Source: Streptomyces sp. NRRL S-87 (GTDB taxonomy: Bacteria > Actinomycetota > Actinomycetes > Streptomycetales > Streptomycetaceae). Taken from it: a stretch of DNA of 64,000 bases. The DNA lies in assembly GCF_000719335.1 (NCBI RefSeq), contig NZ_JOGB01000001.1:184683-248682 (forward strand), read 5' to 3'. The position numbers and the translations under genes were made by a program. Under the pieces are notes generated by a model, which did no database searches, was not told the DNA's origin, and saw nothing but the letters and a program-made list of their open reading frames with translations. Positions 27,035 through 38,450 of this stretch are shown piece after piece (the stretch's first letter is position 1; each line of letters starts with the position of its first letter).

Positions 27035-28594
27035 ATGGCATCCCCGTCCACCCCGCGGCCCACGGACGCCGGCGGCCCGCGGCCGGTCCTGGAGGCCCAG
27101 GGCATCCGCAAGCAGTTCCCGGGCGTGCTCGCCCTCGACGGAGTCGGCCTGCGGCTCTTCCCCGGTGAGGTGCACGCCCTGATGGGCGAGAACGGTGCCG
27201 GGAAGTCCACCTTGATCAAGGTGCTCACCGGTGTGCACCCCGCCGACGGCGGCACCATCCTCGTCGACGGCCGGCCCCACGCCTTCGGGGACCCGCTCCA
27301 GGCGCAGCAGGCCGGGATCAGCACCGTCTACCAGGAGGTCAACCTCTGCCCGAACATCTCGGTCGCCGAGAACATCCTCATCGGGCGCGAACCGCGCCGC
27401 TTCGGCCTCGTCCACTGGTCCGCGATGCGCCGGAGGGCGGCCGAGCTGCTGACGGAACTGGACCTCGACCTGGACGTCACCGGTCTGCTCGGTTCGCACT
27501 CCCTCGCGGTGCAGCAACTGGTCGCCATCGTCCGGGCGGTGGACGTGTCGGCGAAGGTGCTCGTCCTGGACGAACCCACCTCCAGCCTGGATCGCGAGGA
27601 GGTCGCCCAGCTCTTCACGCTGGTGCGGCGCCTGCGTGACCGCGGGGCGGCCATCCTGTTCGTCACGCACTTCCTCGACCAGGTGTTCGATCTCTGCGAC
27701 CGCGTCACCGTCCTGCGCAACGGCCGCCTGGAGGGCGAGTACCCCATCGGCGAACTCACCCCGGTGACGCTCGTTCAGCGCATGATCGGCGGAGAACTGG
27801 CCACCCTCGACCAGTTGTCCGTCCGGGCCCACGAGGAAGCGGCCGGACGGGTGACCGGCGGGCCGTTCCTCCGGGCGCGGGCGCTCACCCGCACCGGCTC
27901 GATCGATCCGTACGACCTCGACATCCACGCCGGCGAGGTCATCGGACTGGCCGGCCTCCTGGGTTCGGGCCGCACCGAAGTGGCGCGCCTGCTGTTCGGC
28001 GCGGACGGCGCGGACGCCGGCGACGTGAGCATCGAGGGCAGGAAGGTGCTCCTGCGCACCCCCCGCCACGCCATCGCCCACGGCATCGCGTTCTGTTCCG
28101 AGAACCGCAAGTCCGAGGGCCTGGTGGGTGAACTCACGGTCCGCGAGAACATCACCCTCGCGCTGCAGGCCGCCCGCGGCTGGACCAGGCCGCTGACCCG
28201 CACGAAGCAGGACGAACTGGCACGGCACTGGATCGAAACCCTGGACATCCGCCCCGCCGACCCCGAAGCGCAGGTACGCCACCTCAGCGGAGGCAACCAG
28301 CAGAAGGTCGTCCTCGCGCGTTGGCTGCTGACCGCACCCCGGCTCCTGATCCTCGACGAACCCACCCGCGGCATCGACATCGGGGCCAAGGCGGAGATCC
28401 AGAAACTCGTGGCCCGCCTGGCCGGCGAAGGGACCGCCGTGCTGTTCATCTCGGCGGAACTCGAAGAGGTCCTGCGCCTGAGCCACCGCATCGCCGTGCT
28501 CCGCGACCACCGCATGGTGGCCACGCTCACGAACGACGACACCGTCACTCCCGAACGCATCCTCACGACCATCGCCACCGGAGCGGACTCATGA
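27035..28594 (+). CDS. Sugar ABC transporter ATP-binding protein, YtfR-like
   Basis: This 519-residue protein has two fused ATPase domains. The first has Walker [10 protein letters not shown] (~53) and a divergent signature SLAVQQLVAIVRAV (~160) before VLVLDEPTSSLD. The second has degenerate Walker A LLGSGRTE, the canonical signature [14 protein letters not shown] and [16 protein letters not shown] 27035 is preceded by AGAGGAAGG; ATG 27020 lacks a ribosome site. The gene is 131 nt after the binding-protein gene across a repeat-bearing spacer, and its stop overlaps the next start in ATGA. It energises two different permeases. Confidence 0.9.
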   Translation: MASPSTPRPTDAGGPRPVLEAQGIRKQFPGVLALDGVGLRLFPGEVHALMGENGAGKSTLIKVLTGVHPADGGTILVDGRPHAFGDPLQAQQAGISTVYQEVNLCPNISVAENILIGREPRRFGLVHWSAMRRRAAELLTELDLDLDVTGLLGSHSLAVQQLVAIVRAVDVSAKVLVLDEPTSSLDREEVAQLFTLVRRLRDRGAAILFVTHFLDQVFDLCDRVTVLRNGRLEGEYPIGELTPVTLVQRMIGGELATLDQLSVRAHEEAAGRVTGGPFLRARALTRTGSIDPYDLDIHAGEVIGLAGLLGSGRTEVARLLFGADGADAGDVSIEGRKVLLRTPRHAIAHGIAFCSENRKSEGLVGELTVRENITLALQAARGWTRPLTRTKQDELARHWIETLDIRPADPEAQVRHLSGGNQQKVVLARWLLTAPRLLILDEPTRGIDIGAKAEIQKLVARLAGEGTAVLFISAELEEVLRLSHRIAVLRDHRMVATLTNDDTVTPERILTTIATGADS

Positions 28595-29685
28595 CCACCC
28601 AGCCTGCCAAGCCCGAGCCGGCCGGCGGAATCGGGAGACGACTGGCCGGCCACCGCCTGCTGTGGCCCACGCTCGTCCTGCTCGTGCTGCTCCTCGGCAA
28701 CCTCGCGTTCGACCACGACTTCTTCTCCGTCCGCGTACGCGACGACCACCTCTACGGCAGCCTCGTCGACATCCTCCAGTTCGGCGCGCCGCTCACCCTC
28801 GTGGCGCTCGGCATGACCCTCGTCATCGCCACCCGGGGCATCGACCTCTCCGTGGGGTCCACCGTCGCCATCGCCGGCGCCGTCGCCTGCGGGCACATCT
28901 CCACCGCCGCGGAGCCCGGCAGCGTCGCCACGGTGCTCACGGCCGTGGCCCTCGCGCTCGGCGTGGCGCTCGCCCTGGGTCTCGCCAACGGCTTCCTGGT
29001 GTCCGGGCTGGGAGTGCAGCCCATCGTGGCCACCTTGATCCTCATGGTGGCGGGACGCGGCGTCGCCCAGCTGATCACCGGCGGCCAGATCACCACGGTG
29101 ACCAGCGCCCCCTACAAGATGATCGGCGGCGGCTACTGGCTGACCTTCCCGTTCGCGGTCCTCCTGGCCGGCGCCCTCGTCGCGCTCACCGGCTTCGTCG
29201 CCCGTCGCAGCGCCCTCGGCCTGCTCATCGAGTCCGTGGGCGGCAACCCCGCCGCCAGCCGGCTCGTCGGCATCCGCGCCGGCGGCCTGCTCGCCCTGGT
29301 CTACGTCTTCAGCGCGCTGTGTGCCGCCGTCGCGGGACTGATGATCAGCTCCAACGTCTCCAGCGCCGACGGCAACAACGCGGGCCTGTGGATCGAACTC
29401 GACGCGATCCTCGCCGTCGTCGTCGGCGGCACCGCCCTGACCGGAGGACGCTTCTCCCTCGGCGGCACCGTCCTGGGCGCCCTGATCATCCAGACCCTGT
29501 CCACCACCGTCTACACCCTCGGCGTCCCGCCCGAGACCACCCTCGTCTTCAAGGCCTTCGTCGTCATCGCCGTCTGCCTCGTGCAGTCCCCGGTCTTCCG
29601 GGCCAAGGTCCTGCGCCGCCGCAGGACTCCCCGATCCCACACCACGGCGGGCGCCGCCCCGCAGCAGCAGGAGGTACGCGCATGA
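28591..29685 (+). CDS. Sugar ABC transporter permease, YtfT-like
   Basis: This 364-residue CUT2 permease has about ten membrane helices and the motif ATRGIDLSVGSTVAIAGA near residues 85-102. NPAASRLVGIRAG is near 215 and VVGGTALTGGRFSLGGTVLG near 270. It starts within the ATGA overlap with the ATPase gene and ends in ATGA with the next permease gene, so all three are translationally coupled. A cytoplasmic Arg-rich tail ends the protein. Two dissimilar permeases in one operon is the arrangement of the E. coli ytfQRT-yjfF furanose importer. Confidence 0.89.
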   Translation: MTTQPAKPEPAGGIGRRLAGHRLLWPTLVLLVLLLGNLAFDHDFFSVRVRDDHLYGSLVDILQFGAPLTLVALGMTLVIATRGIDLSVGSTVAIAGAVACGHISTAAEPGSVATVLTAVALALGVALALGLANGFLVSGLGVQPIVATLILMVAGRGVAQLITGGQITTVTSAPYKMIGGGYWLTFPFAVLLAGALVALTGFVARRSALGLLIESVGGNPAASRLVGIRAGGLLALVYVFSALCAAVAGLMISSNVSSADGNNAGLWIELDAILAVVVGGTALTGGRFSLGGTVLGALIIQTLSTTVYTLGVPPETTLVFKAFVVIAVCLVQSPVFRAKVLRRRRTPRSHTTAGAAPQQQEVRA

Positions 29686-30704
29686 GCACCGGCATCGCGA
29701 GCGCCGCCGCGCACCTCGGTCACCCCTTCGCGACCGTGTCCCCGCGCACCCGCACCCGTATCCCGCTGATCGTGACGGCCGTCCTGCTGGTCGTCATGTT
29801 CGGCGTCGGGTCGGTGCGCTACGAGGGCTTCCTCTCGGGGCAGGTCGTGCTGAACCTGCTGATCGACAACGGATTCCTCCTGGTCGTCGCCGTCGGGGCG
29901 ACCTTCGTCATCCTCACCGGCGGCATCGACCTCTCCGTCGGCTCGATGGTGGCCCTGTCGACCACGCTCACCGCCTGGCTGGTCGAGTCGCACGGCTGGC
30001 CCCTGGCCGCCGTCGTCCCGCTGGTCCTGCTGGTCGGCGCCGCGAGCGGGACGCTGATGGGCTGGATCATCCACACCTTCGAGATCCAGCCGTTCATCGT
30101 CACCCTGGCCGGCATGTTCCTCGCCCGCGGGCTCTGCTACACGATCAGCACCGGATCCATCACGATCAGCGATCCCACCACGGTGTCGATCGCGCAGACC
30201 CGACTGTACGGCCCGGGAGGACTCTTCGTCTCGATCCCGGTGGTCATCGCCCTGGCCATGCTGGTGACCGCCTTCGTCGTGCTGCACCACACGCGCTTCG
30301 GGCGCAACGTGTACGCGCTGGGAGGCAGCGAGTCCTCCGCACGCCTGATGGGTCTTCCGGTGGGCTCCACCAAGATCGCCGTGTACGCCGTCAGCGGCCT
30401 GTGCTCCGCACTCGGCGGCCTGCTGCTGACCTTCTACATGCTCTCCGGCTACGCCCTCCACGCCATGGGCATGGAACTCGACGCGATCGCCGCCACCGTG
30501 ATCGGCGGCACGCTGCTGACCGGAGGCTCCGGCTTCGTCCTGGGCACCGCTCTCGGCGTGCTCGTCCTCGGCATGATCCAGACGGTCGTCACCTTCGAGG
30601 GAACGCTCAGCTCCTGGTGGACCCGGATCGTCATCGGCGCCCTGCTGCTCGTGTTCATCGTGCTGCAACGCCTGATGAGCGGCCGCCGCCCCGCCGCCGA
30701 CTGA
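29682..30704 (+). CDS. Sugar ABC transporter permease, YjfF-like
   Basis: This 340-residue second CUT2 permease shows LTGGIDLSVGSMVALSTTL near residues 83-101 and VIGGTLLTGGSGFVLGTALG near 270. It differs from the YtfT-like permease throughout and probably forms a heterodimer with it. The start is in the ATGA overlap. It is the last gene of the importer operon; a clear hairpin follows at 30717-30741 before the convergent araR. Confidence 0.88.
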   Translation: MSTGIASAAAHLGHPFATVSPRTRTRIPLIVTAVLLVVMFGVGSVRYEGFLSGQVVLNLLIDNGFLLVVAVGATFVILTGGIDLSVGSMVALSTTLTAWLVESHGWPLAAVVPLVLLVGAASGTLMGWIIHTFEIQPFIVTLAGMFLARGLCYTISTGSITISDPTTVSIAQTRLYGPGGLFVSIPVVIALAMLVTAFVVLHHTRFGRNVYALGGSESSARLMGLPVGSTKIAVYAVSGLCSALGGLLLTFYMLSGYALHAMGMELDAIAATVIGGTLLTGGSGFVLGTALGVLVLGMIQTVVTFEGTLSSWWTRIVIGALLLVFIVLQRLMSGRRPAAD

Positions 30705-30716
30705 CTCCGGCTCGGG

Positions 30717-30741
30717 CTCGGGCTCCGCTCCGGAGCCCGAG
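30717..30741. terminator. Terminator between importer operon and araR
   Basis: Perfect 11-bp stem CTCGGGCTCCG / CGGAGCCCGAG with a CTC loop, 12 nt after the permease stop codon, between convergent genes. Confidence 0.85.
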
Positions 30742-30837
30742 ACCCCTCGCGGTCCGGGGCCCCGCCGTCCCCGAGGCCCCGCGCGCCGCTCCGGTAGGGC
30801 GGTGGGCCGTCGCGCCGTCGCGCGCGGGGGGTGGGGG

Positions 30838-31914
30838 TCATTCGCCGGGTGGGGCGACCCTGCGGGCCGTACTGGCGCGCACGATGAGCTCGGGCGCCAC
30901 CACCAGGTGGGTCGACTCCTCGGCCCGGCCTTCGATGTGGTCCAGGAGCAGGCCGATGCTGTCGCGGCCCAGTGAGGCGAAGTCCTGACGGATCGTCGTC
31001 AGCGGGGGTGGGAAGAACTCCGCCTCGGGGATGTCGTCGAAGCCGGCCACGGCCACGTCCTCCGGCGTGCGCAGGCCCGCTTCCCGCAAGGCCCTCAGGA
31101 CGCCGAGGGCCATCTGGTCGTTGGCGACGAACACCGCGGTGAGGCCCGCGCCCCGGCCTCGTGACGCCCGTACCCGCCCCGCGAGCTGCTGGCCGGCCTG
31201 GTATCCCGACAGCGGACTCCAGTCGCCGCGCAGCAGCGGTGGCACCTCGGCGCCGGCATCGCGCAGCGCTTCCTCCCAGCCCTGCGTGCGGGCCTCGCTC
31301 TCGAGCCAGTCGGCAGGGCCTGCGACGTGCCACACGGTGGAGTGGCCCGAGGCGAGGAGGTGTTCCGTGATCAGGCGGGCGCCGAGGTTCTGGTCCAGGG
31401 ACACCCCCGGCAGGTCCAGGGTGTGGCCCCCTTCGACGGTGACCACCGGGCACGGTGCTTCCAATGCCGCCAGGGCCCGCACGGCGGCGCGCTGGGGAGT
31501 GACGGCGACGATCCCCTCCACGCCCCATCCGGCGAGGTGCTGCATGGCCTCGGCGAGAGCCGTCTGCGTGGCGGTCCGGAGCGTGACGGCCGACGTCAGG
31601 TACCCCCGGTCCCGAGCCGCCTCCTGGACTCCCGCCACGGTGCTGGCGGGCCCGTGCAGGGTGGTGTTCACCGCGATGACGCCCAGGGTGTGGGTCCGGC
31701 GGGTGGCCAGGGCCCGGGCCGCCGAGTTGCGGCGGTACCCCAGCTGCTCGATGACCTGGGTCACCGCGGCCCGGGTCTTGGCGCTGACGTTCGGGTGGTC
31801 GCTGAGCACCCGTGAAACGGTCTGGTGGGACACGCCGGCGACGCGCGCGACGTCCGTCATCGTGGGCGCGCGCGAGACGTCTGGGAGCTGGGTCAACGCT
31901 CTTCCTTTCCTCAT
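30838..31914 (-). CDS. araR: LacI-family repressor, probable arabinose regulator AraR
   Basis: This 358-residue LacI-family repressor has the helix-turn-helix TMTDVARVAGVSHQTVSRVL, the hinge segment NSAARALATRRT and a C-terminal effector domain ending PPLTTIRQDFASLGRDSI. Its recognition helix SHQTVSRV closely resembles that of E. coli LacI (SYQTVSRV). The operators it probably binds contain the lac-operator half-site TTGTGAGC, which fits that resemblance. ATG 31914 has GAAGG upstream; TTG 31896, with GGAAAGG just before it, is a serious alternative. It sits between the importer operon and araD, surrounded by the genes that carry the operator. Arabinose as inducer is inferred from context. Confidence 0.87.
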   Translation of the reverse strand: MRKGRALTQLPDVSRAPTMTDVARVAGVSHQTVSRVLSDHPNVSAKTRAAVTQVIEQLGYRRNSAARALATRRTHTLGVIAVNTTLHGPASTVAGVQEAARDRGYLTSAVTLRTATQTALAEAMQHLAGWGVEGIVAVTPQRAAVRALAALEAPCPVVTVEGGHTLDLPGVSLDQNLGARLITEHLLASGHSTVWHVAGPADWLESEARTQGWEEALRDAGAEVPPLLRGDWSPLSGYQAGQQLAGRVRASRGRGAGLTAVFVANDQMALGVLRALREAGLRTPEDVAVAGFDDIPEAEFFPPPLTTIRQDFASLGRDSIGLLLDHIEGRAEESTHLVVAPELIVRASTARRVAPPGE

Positions 31915-31997
31915 CGAGCGGCCTTCCCTCAAGGTATCGAACCACCCGCGGTCGGTACACGTCGCGGAGCTGACCGGAGGTTGTCGACCAGATATGG

Positions 31998-32013
31998 ATG
32001 TTGGCGTTCACAT
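31998..32013 (-). promoter_or_regulatory. Degenerate AraR-type operator upstream of araR
   Basis: ATGTTGGCGTTCACAT, 12 of 16 matches to TTGTTAGCGCTCACAA, 84 nt before the araR start. It would give weak autoregulation. Four mismatches leave a real chance of coincidence. Confidence 0.4.
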
Positions 32014-32061
32014 TATGCAGCGTTGACTGCAGGGTGTGGACAGGAATCCGTCTCTTAGGCC

Positions 32062-32091
32062 TTGAGATCTGTGCTTGTTAGCGCTCACAAT
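32062..32091 (+). promoter_or_regulatory. araD promoter with embedded AraR operator
   Basis: TTGAGA (32062-32067), an 18-nt spacer and CACAAT (32086-32091). The operator TTGTTAGCGCTCACAA is at 32075-32090. Hexamers, spacer and operator offset are identical to those before the importer operon at 25804. Confidence 0.75.
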
Positions 32092-32143
32092 TCCACGGGG
32101 GTCAGGGACCGCCGGGCCCTGTCGGAGAGACGGAGAGAATGCA

Positions 32144-32881
32144 GTGAGCGAGACCAGCCTCAAGGACCTCCGTCGCGAGGTGCTCGCGGCCAACCTGCGC
32201 ATCCCGGAGGCCGGCCTGGCCACCCTCACCTGGGGAAACGTCAGCGGAGTGGATCGAGACGCCGGTGTCTTCGTCATCAAGCCGTCCGGGGTCTCCTACG
32301 CCGACCTCACCGAGGAGGACCTGGTGGTGGTGGCGCTGGAGGACGGGCGGGTCGTGGACGGGCACCTCAGGCCGTCCACCGACACCGAGACCCACCGGTG
32401 CCTCTACCGCGCCTTCCCCTCCATCGGTGGCATCACCCACACGCACTCGGCGCACGCCGTCGCCTTCGCCCAGGCGCGCCGCCCGATCCCCGTGCTCGGT
32501 ACGACGCACGCCGACACCTTCAACGGCCCCGTGCCCGTGACGGCGGACCTCACCGCCGAGCAGTGCGCGCAGGACTACGAGTACAACACCGGGCAGGTGA
32601 TCGTCGCCCGGCTGGACGGGGACCCCCGTCGGGCCGAGGAGGTCCCCGGAGCGCTCGTCTCGCGGCACGGCCCCTTCACCTGGGGTGCCACCGCGAAGGC
32701 CGCGCTGGAGAACGCCGTCGTCTGCGAGGCCGTGGCGGAGATGGCGCTGCACACGCTGGTGCTGGGGTCCCGCCTCGGGGGCACCTCGGAGCCGCCGGGG
32801 CATCTGCTGGAGCGGCACTTCACCCGCAAGCACGGGCCGGACGCCTATTACGGCAACGTCCCGCACGCCCGGGGCGTCTGA
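32144..32881 (+). CDS. araD: L-ribulose-5-phosphate 4-epimerase
   Basis: This 245-residue class II aldolase-family enzyme converts L-ribulose 5-phosphate to D-xylulose 5-phosphate, the last arabinose-specific step. Phosphate-binding TWGNVSGVD (~25-33), PSGVSY (~45), the zinc histidines in ITHTHSAHAVAFAQA (~93-107) and a third His in SRHGPFTWG (~173) are all present. EYNTGQVI matches family epimerases. GTG 32144 is chosen because GGAGAG lies at 32132-32137; upstream in-frame codons have no family similarity. It is transcribed alone from an AraR-controlled promoter, divergent from araR. Confidence 0.94.
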   Translation: MSETSLKDLRREVLAANLRIPEAGLATLTWGNVSGVDRDAGVFVIKPSGVSYADLTEEDLVVVALEDGRVVDGHLRPSTDTETHRCLYRAFPSIGGITHTHSAHAVAFAQARRPIPVLGTTHADTFNGPVPVTADLTAEQCAQDYEYNTGQVIVARLDGDPRRAEEVPGALVSRHGPFTWGATAKAALENAVVCEAVAEMALHTLVLGSRLGGTSEPPGHLLERHFTRKHGPDAYYGNVPHARGV

Positions 32882-32968
32882 GGCCGGGGCCGGCGGGCCG
32901 GGCGCGCAGCGCCGTGCCGGTCGACTACCCGTAGCGCCGTCGGTCAACTCCCCCTGCAACCGCGGGTC

Positions 32969-33011
32969 TTGACGGGGCCATTCGAGGGCTGGCTTGATGG
33001 GAGCGCTCCCA
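32969..33011 (+). promoter_or_regulatory. GH9 promoter with perfect CebR operator
   Basis: TTGACG (32969-32974), an 18-nt spacer and CTTGAT (32993-32998), with the perfect palindrome TGGGAGCGCTCCCA at 32998-33011. The operator begins at the last base of the -10, exactly as at the GH48 promoter. Confidence 0.75.
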
Positions 33012-33046
33012 CATCTATCTCCAGCCCACCAAGGAAGGCTCCACCC

Positions 33047-35515
33047 GTGCCTCCTGTCACCTCCACCCGCAGCGTGCCGCGTCGCGCGGCAGCCGTGCTC
33101 ACCGGCCTGACGCTGGCCGTCGGCGCCCTGTCCACGAACGCCCTGACCGTTCCGGTCGCGGCCGCCGGCCCCGTGACCGCCGCCGGCACATCCATCCGGG
33201 TCAACCAGCTCGGCTACCTACCCGACGGCCCGAAGCGGGCCACCGTGGTCAGCCCTGCGACCACCCCGGTCGCCTGGCAACTGCGGGACGGCTCGGGCGC
33301 GGTGGCCGCCTCCGGCACCACCACCGTGCACGGCTCCGACCAGGCCTCCGGCGAGTCCACGCACCTGGTGGACTTCGGCGCGTACGCCGGCACCGGCACC
33401 GGCTTCACCCTGGTCGTCGACGGCCGGAGCAGCCACCCCTTCGACGTCTCCGCCGCCCTGTACGACGGACTGCGCGCCGACAGCATGTCGTTCTTCTACC
33501 AGCAGCGCAGCGGCATCGCGATCGACGCCGCCCTGGCCGGCGGCGCCGCCTATGCCCGCCCGGCCGGCCACCTGGGCGTGGCCCCCAACAAGGGTGACAC
33601 CAGCGTCCCCTGTCAGGCCGGCGTATGCGACTACCGGCTCGACGTGCGCGGCGGCTGGTACGACGCGGGCGACCACGGCAAGTACGTGGTCAACGGCGGC
33701 ATATCCGTCTGGGAGATGGTCAACTCCTTCGAGCGGGCGCACCGTTCGGGCGGCGACGCAGCCCTCGGGGACGCGACGCTGCGCGTGCCGGAGCGTGGCA
33801 ACGGCCTGCCGGACGTGCTGGACGAGGCCCGTTGGGAGCTGGAGTTCCTGTTGCGGATGCAGGTTCCGGCCGGGAAGCCGATGGCCGGAATGGCCTTCCA
33901 CAAGGTGCACGACGCCCAGTGGACCGCCCTGCCCACCCGGCCCGAACTCGACCCCGAACAGCGCGAGCTGCACAAGCCGTCGACGGCCGCGACGCTGAAC
34001 CTGGCGGCCTCGGCCGCGCAGTGCGCCCGGGTGTACGCGCCGTACGACGCCGCGTTCGCCGCGCGCTGCCTGGACGCGGCCCGCCGCGCCTGGACGGCCG
34101 CCAGGGCGAACCCGAACGTGCTCGCCCCGGCGTCCGACAGCACCGGCGGCGGTGCGTACGAGGACGCGGACGTCTCCGACGAGTTCTACTGGGCGGCGGC
34201 CGAACTCCTGGCCACCACCGGCGAGTCGCAGTACCGGGACGCCGTCACCTCCTCCGCCCACCACACCGAGCCCGTCGACGCGTTCTACTGGGGCGGCACC
34301 GCGACGCTCGGTCGCATCACCCTCGCCACCGTCCCCGGCGTGGCCCTGCCCGCCGACGACGTGGCCCGGCTGCGCGGTCTGCTGACCACGGCCGCCGACG
34401 GCCACCTGTCCGCCATGGCCGGCCAGGGCTACGCGGTGCCGCTCCCCGCCACCGGGTACGTCTGGGGCTCCAACAGCTCGGTCGCCAACAACGCGATGGT
34501 GCTGGCCGTGGCGTACGAGCTCACCGGTCAGCAGCGGTACCGGACGGGAGCGCTGGAGTCCCTGGACTACCTGCTGGGCCGCAACGCACTCGACCTCTCC
34601 TACGTCACCGGCTACGGCGAGCGCCACGCCCAGAACCAGCACCACCGGTTCTGGGCGCACCAGAACGACGCCTCGCTGCCGCACCCGCCGGCCGGTTCCC
34701 TCGCGGGCGGCCCGAACGCGGGGCTGGAGGACCCGGTGGCCAGGGAGAAGCTCCAGGGCTGCGCGCCGGCGGCGTGCTACGTGGACGACATCGGCTCCTA
34801 TTCCACGAACGAGGTGGCCGTCAACTGGAACGCCTCGCTGGCCTGGCTGTCGGCCTTCGCGGCCGAGCGGCGCGGCGCCCCTGCGGTGCCCGCGGTGCAG
34901 GTGGCACCGGTGGCCGTGACCGTCCCGGAGGGCGGTTCGGCGCCGGTGGACGTGCGGCTCTCGGCCGCGCCCGCGCAGAACGTCACGGTGGCGGTGGCCC
35001 GGACGTCCGGGGACGAGGACCTGTCGGCGGCCGCGACGCTGGTGTTCACCCCGGCGAACTGGGCGACGGTGCAAAGGGTTGCGGTCTCTGCCGCGCAGGA
35101 TGCCGACGCGTTGGCGGGCAGTGCGACCTTCGCGGTCGGCGGCCCCGGCGTGCAGAGCGCGTCGTTCACGGCGGCGGAGGCGGACGACGACGCGCCAGCG
35201 GCCTCCTGCACGGTGGCGTACCGGATCGACAACGCCTGGGGCAACGGCTTCACGGCGACGGTGACCGTGCGGAACACCGGAACCGCGGCGGTCTCCGGCT
35301 GGGCCCTGGGCTGGAGCTTCGCGGGTGACCAGCGGATCGGCAACGCCTGGAACGCCACGGTGACCCAGTCGGGCAGCGCGGTCACCGCCCGGGACGCCGG
35401 CTGGAACGGCACGCTGGCCCCCGGCGGCAGCGCGAGCTTCGGCTTCCAGGCGACGTACTCGGGCACCAACGCGGTCCCGGCGCGCTACACGCTCAACGGA
35501 GCACCCTGCTCCTGA
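33047..35515 (+). CDS. Secreted GH9 endoglucanase with C-terminal CBM2
   Basis: This 822-residue secreted cellulase has a signal peptide (~1-42), an N-terminal Ig-like CelD_N domain (~47-125, with IRVNQLGYLPDGPKRA) and a GH9 catalytic domain (~130-605). A TPANW-containing beta-sandwich module (~615-715) and a C-terminal CBM2 (~722-822) follow. Active-site motifs are GGWYDAGDHGKYV with the catalytic Asp (~205), TGYGERHAQNQHHR with the conserved His, and the acid Glu in YSTNEVAVNWN (~589). GTG 33047 has AAGGAAGG 8 nt upstream. The promoter has a perfect CebR operator, so it should be induced with the GH6 and GH48 exo-enzymes, giving an endo/exo set. Confidence 0.93.
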   Translation: MPPVTSTRSVPRRAAAVLTGLTLAVGALSTNALTVPVAAAGPVTAAGTSIRVNQLGYLPDGPKRATVVSPATTPVAWQLRDGSGAVAASGTTTVHGSDQASGESTHLVDFGAYAGTGTGFTLVVDGRSSHPFDVSAALYDGLRADSMSFFYQQRSGIAIDAALAGGAAYARPAGHLGVAPNKGDTSVPCQAGVCDYRLDVRGGWYDAGDHGKYVVNGGISVWEMVNSFERAHRSGGDAALGDATLRVPERGNGLPDVLDEARWELEFLLRMQVPAGKPMAGMAFHKVHDAQWTALPTRPELDPEQRELHKPSTAATLNLAASAAQCARVYAPYDAAFAARCLDAARRAWTAARANPNVLAPASDSTGGGAYEDADVSDEFYWAAAELLATTGESQYRDAVTSSAHHTEPVDAFYWGGTATLGRITLATVPGVALPADDVARLRGLLTTAADGHLSAMAGQGYAVPLPATGYVWGSNSSVANNAMVLAVAYELTGQQRYRTGALESLDYLLGRNALDLSYVTGYGERHAQNQHHRFWAHQNDASLPHPPAGSLAGGPNAGLEDPVAREKLQGCAPAACYVDDIGSYSTNEVAVNWNASLAWLSAFAAERRGAPAVPAVQVAPVAVTVPEGGSAPVDVRLSAAPAQNVTVAVARTSGDEDLSAAATLVFTPANWATVQRVAVSAAQDADALAGSATFAVGGPGVQSASFTAAEADDDAPAASCTVAYRIDNAWGNGFTATVTVRNTGTAAVSGWALGWSFAGDQRIGNAWNATVTQSGSAVTARDAGWNGTLAPGGSASFGFQATYSGTNAVPARYTLNGAPCS

Positions 35516-35530
35516 ACGCCCGCCCGAGAA

Positions 35531-35569
35531 CGCTCTGCCCGCCGCCCCTCGGGGACGGCGGGCAGAGCG
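35531..35569. terminator. Bidirectional terminator between GH9 and GH10 genes
   Basis: Perfect 14-bp stem CGCTCTGCCCGCCG / CGGCGGGCAGAGCG with an 11-nt loop, between convergent genes. Confidence 0.88.
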
Positions 35570-35591
35570 CGTTCCAGGGGCACTGATCAGT

Positions 35592-38450
<2,859 letters not shown>

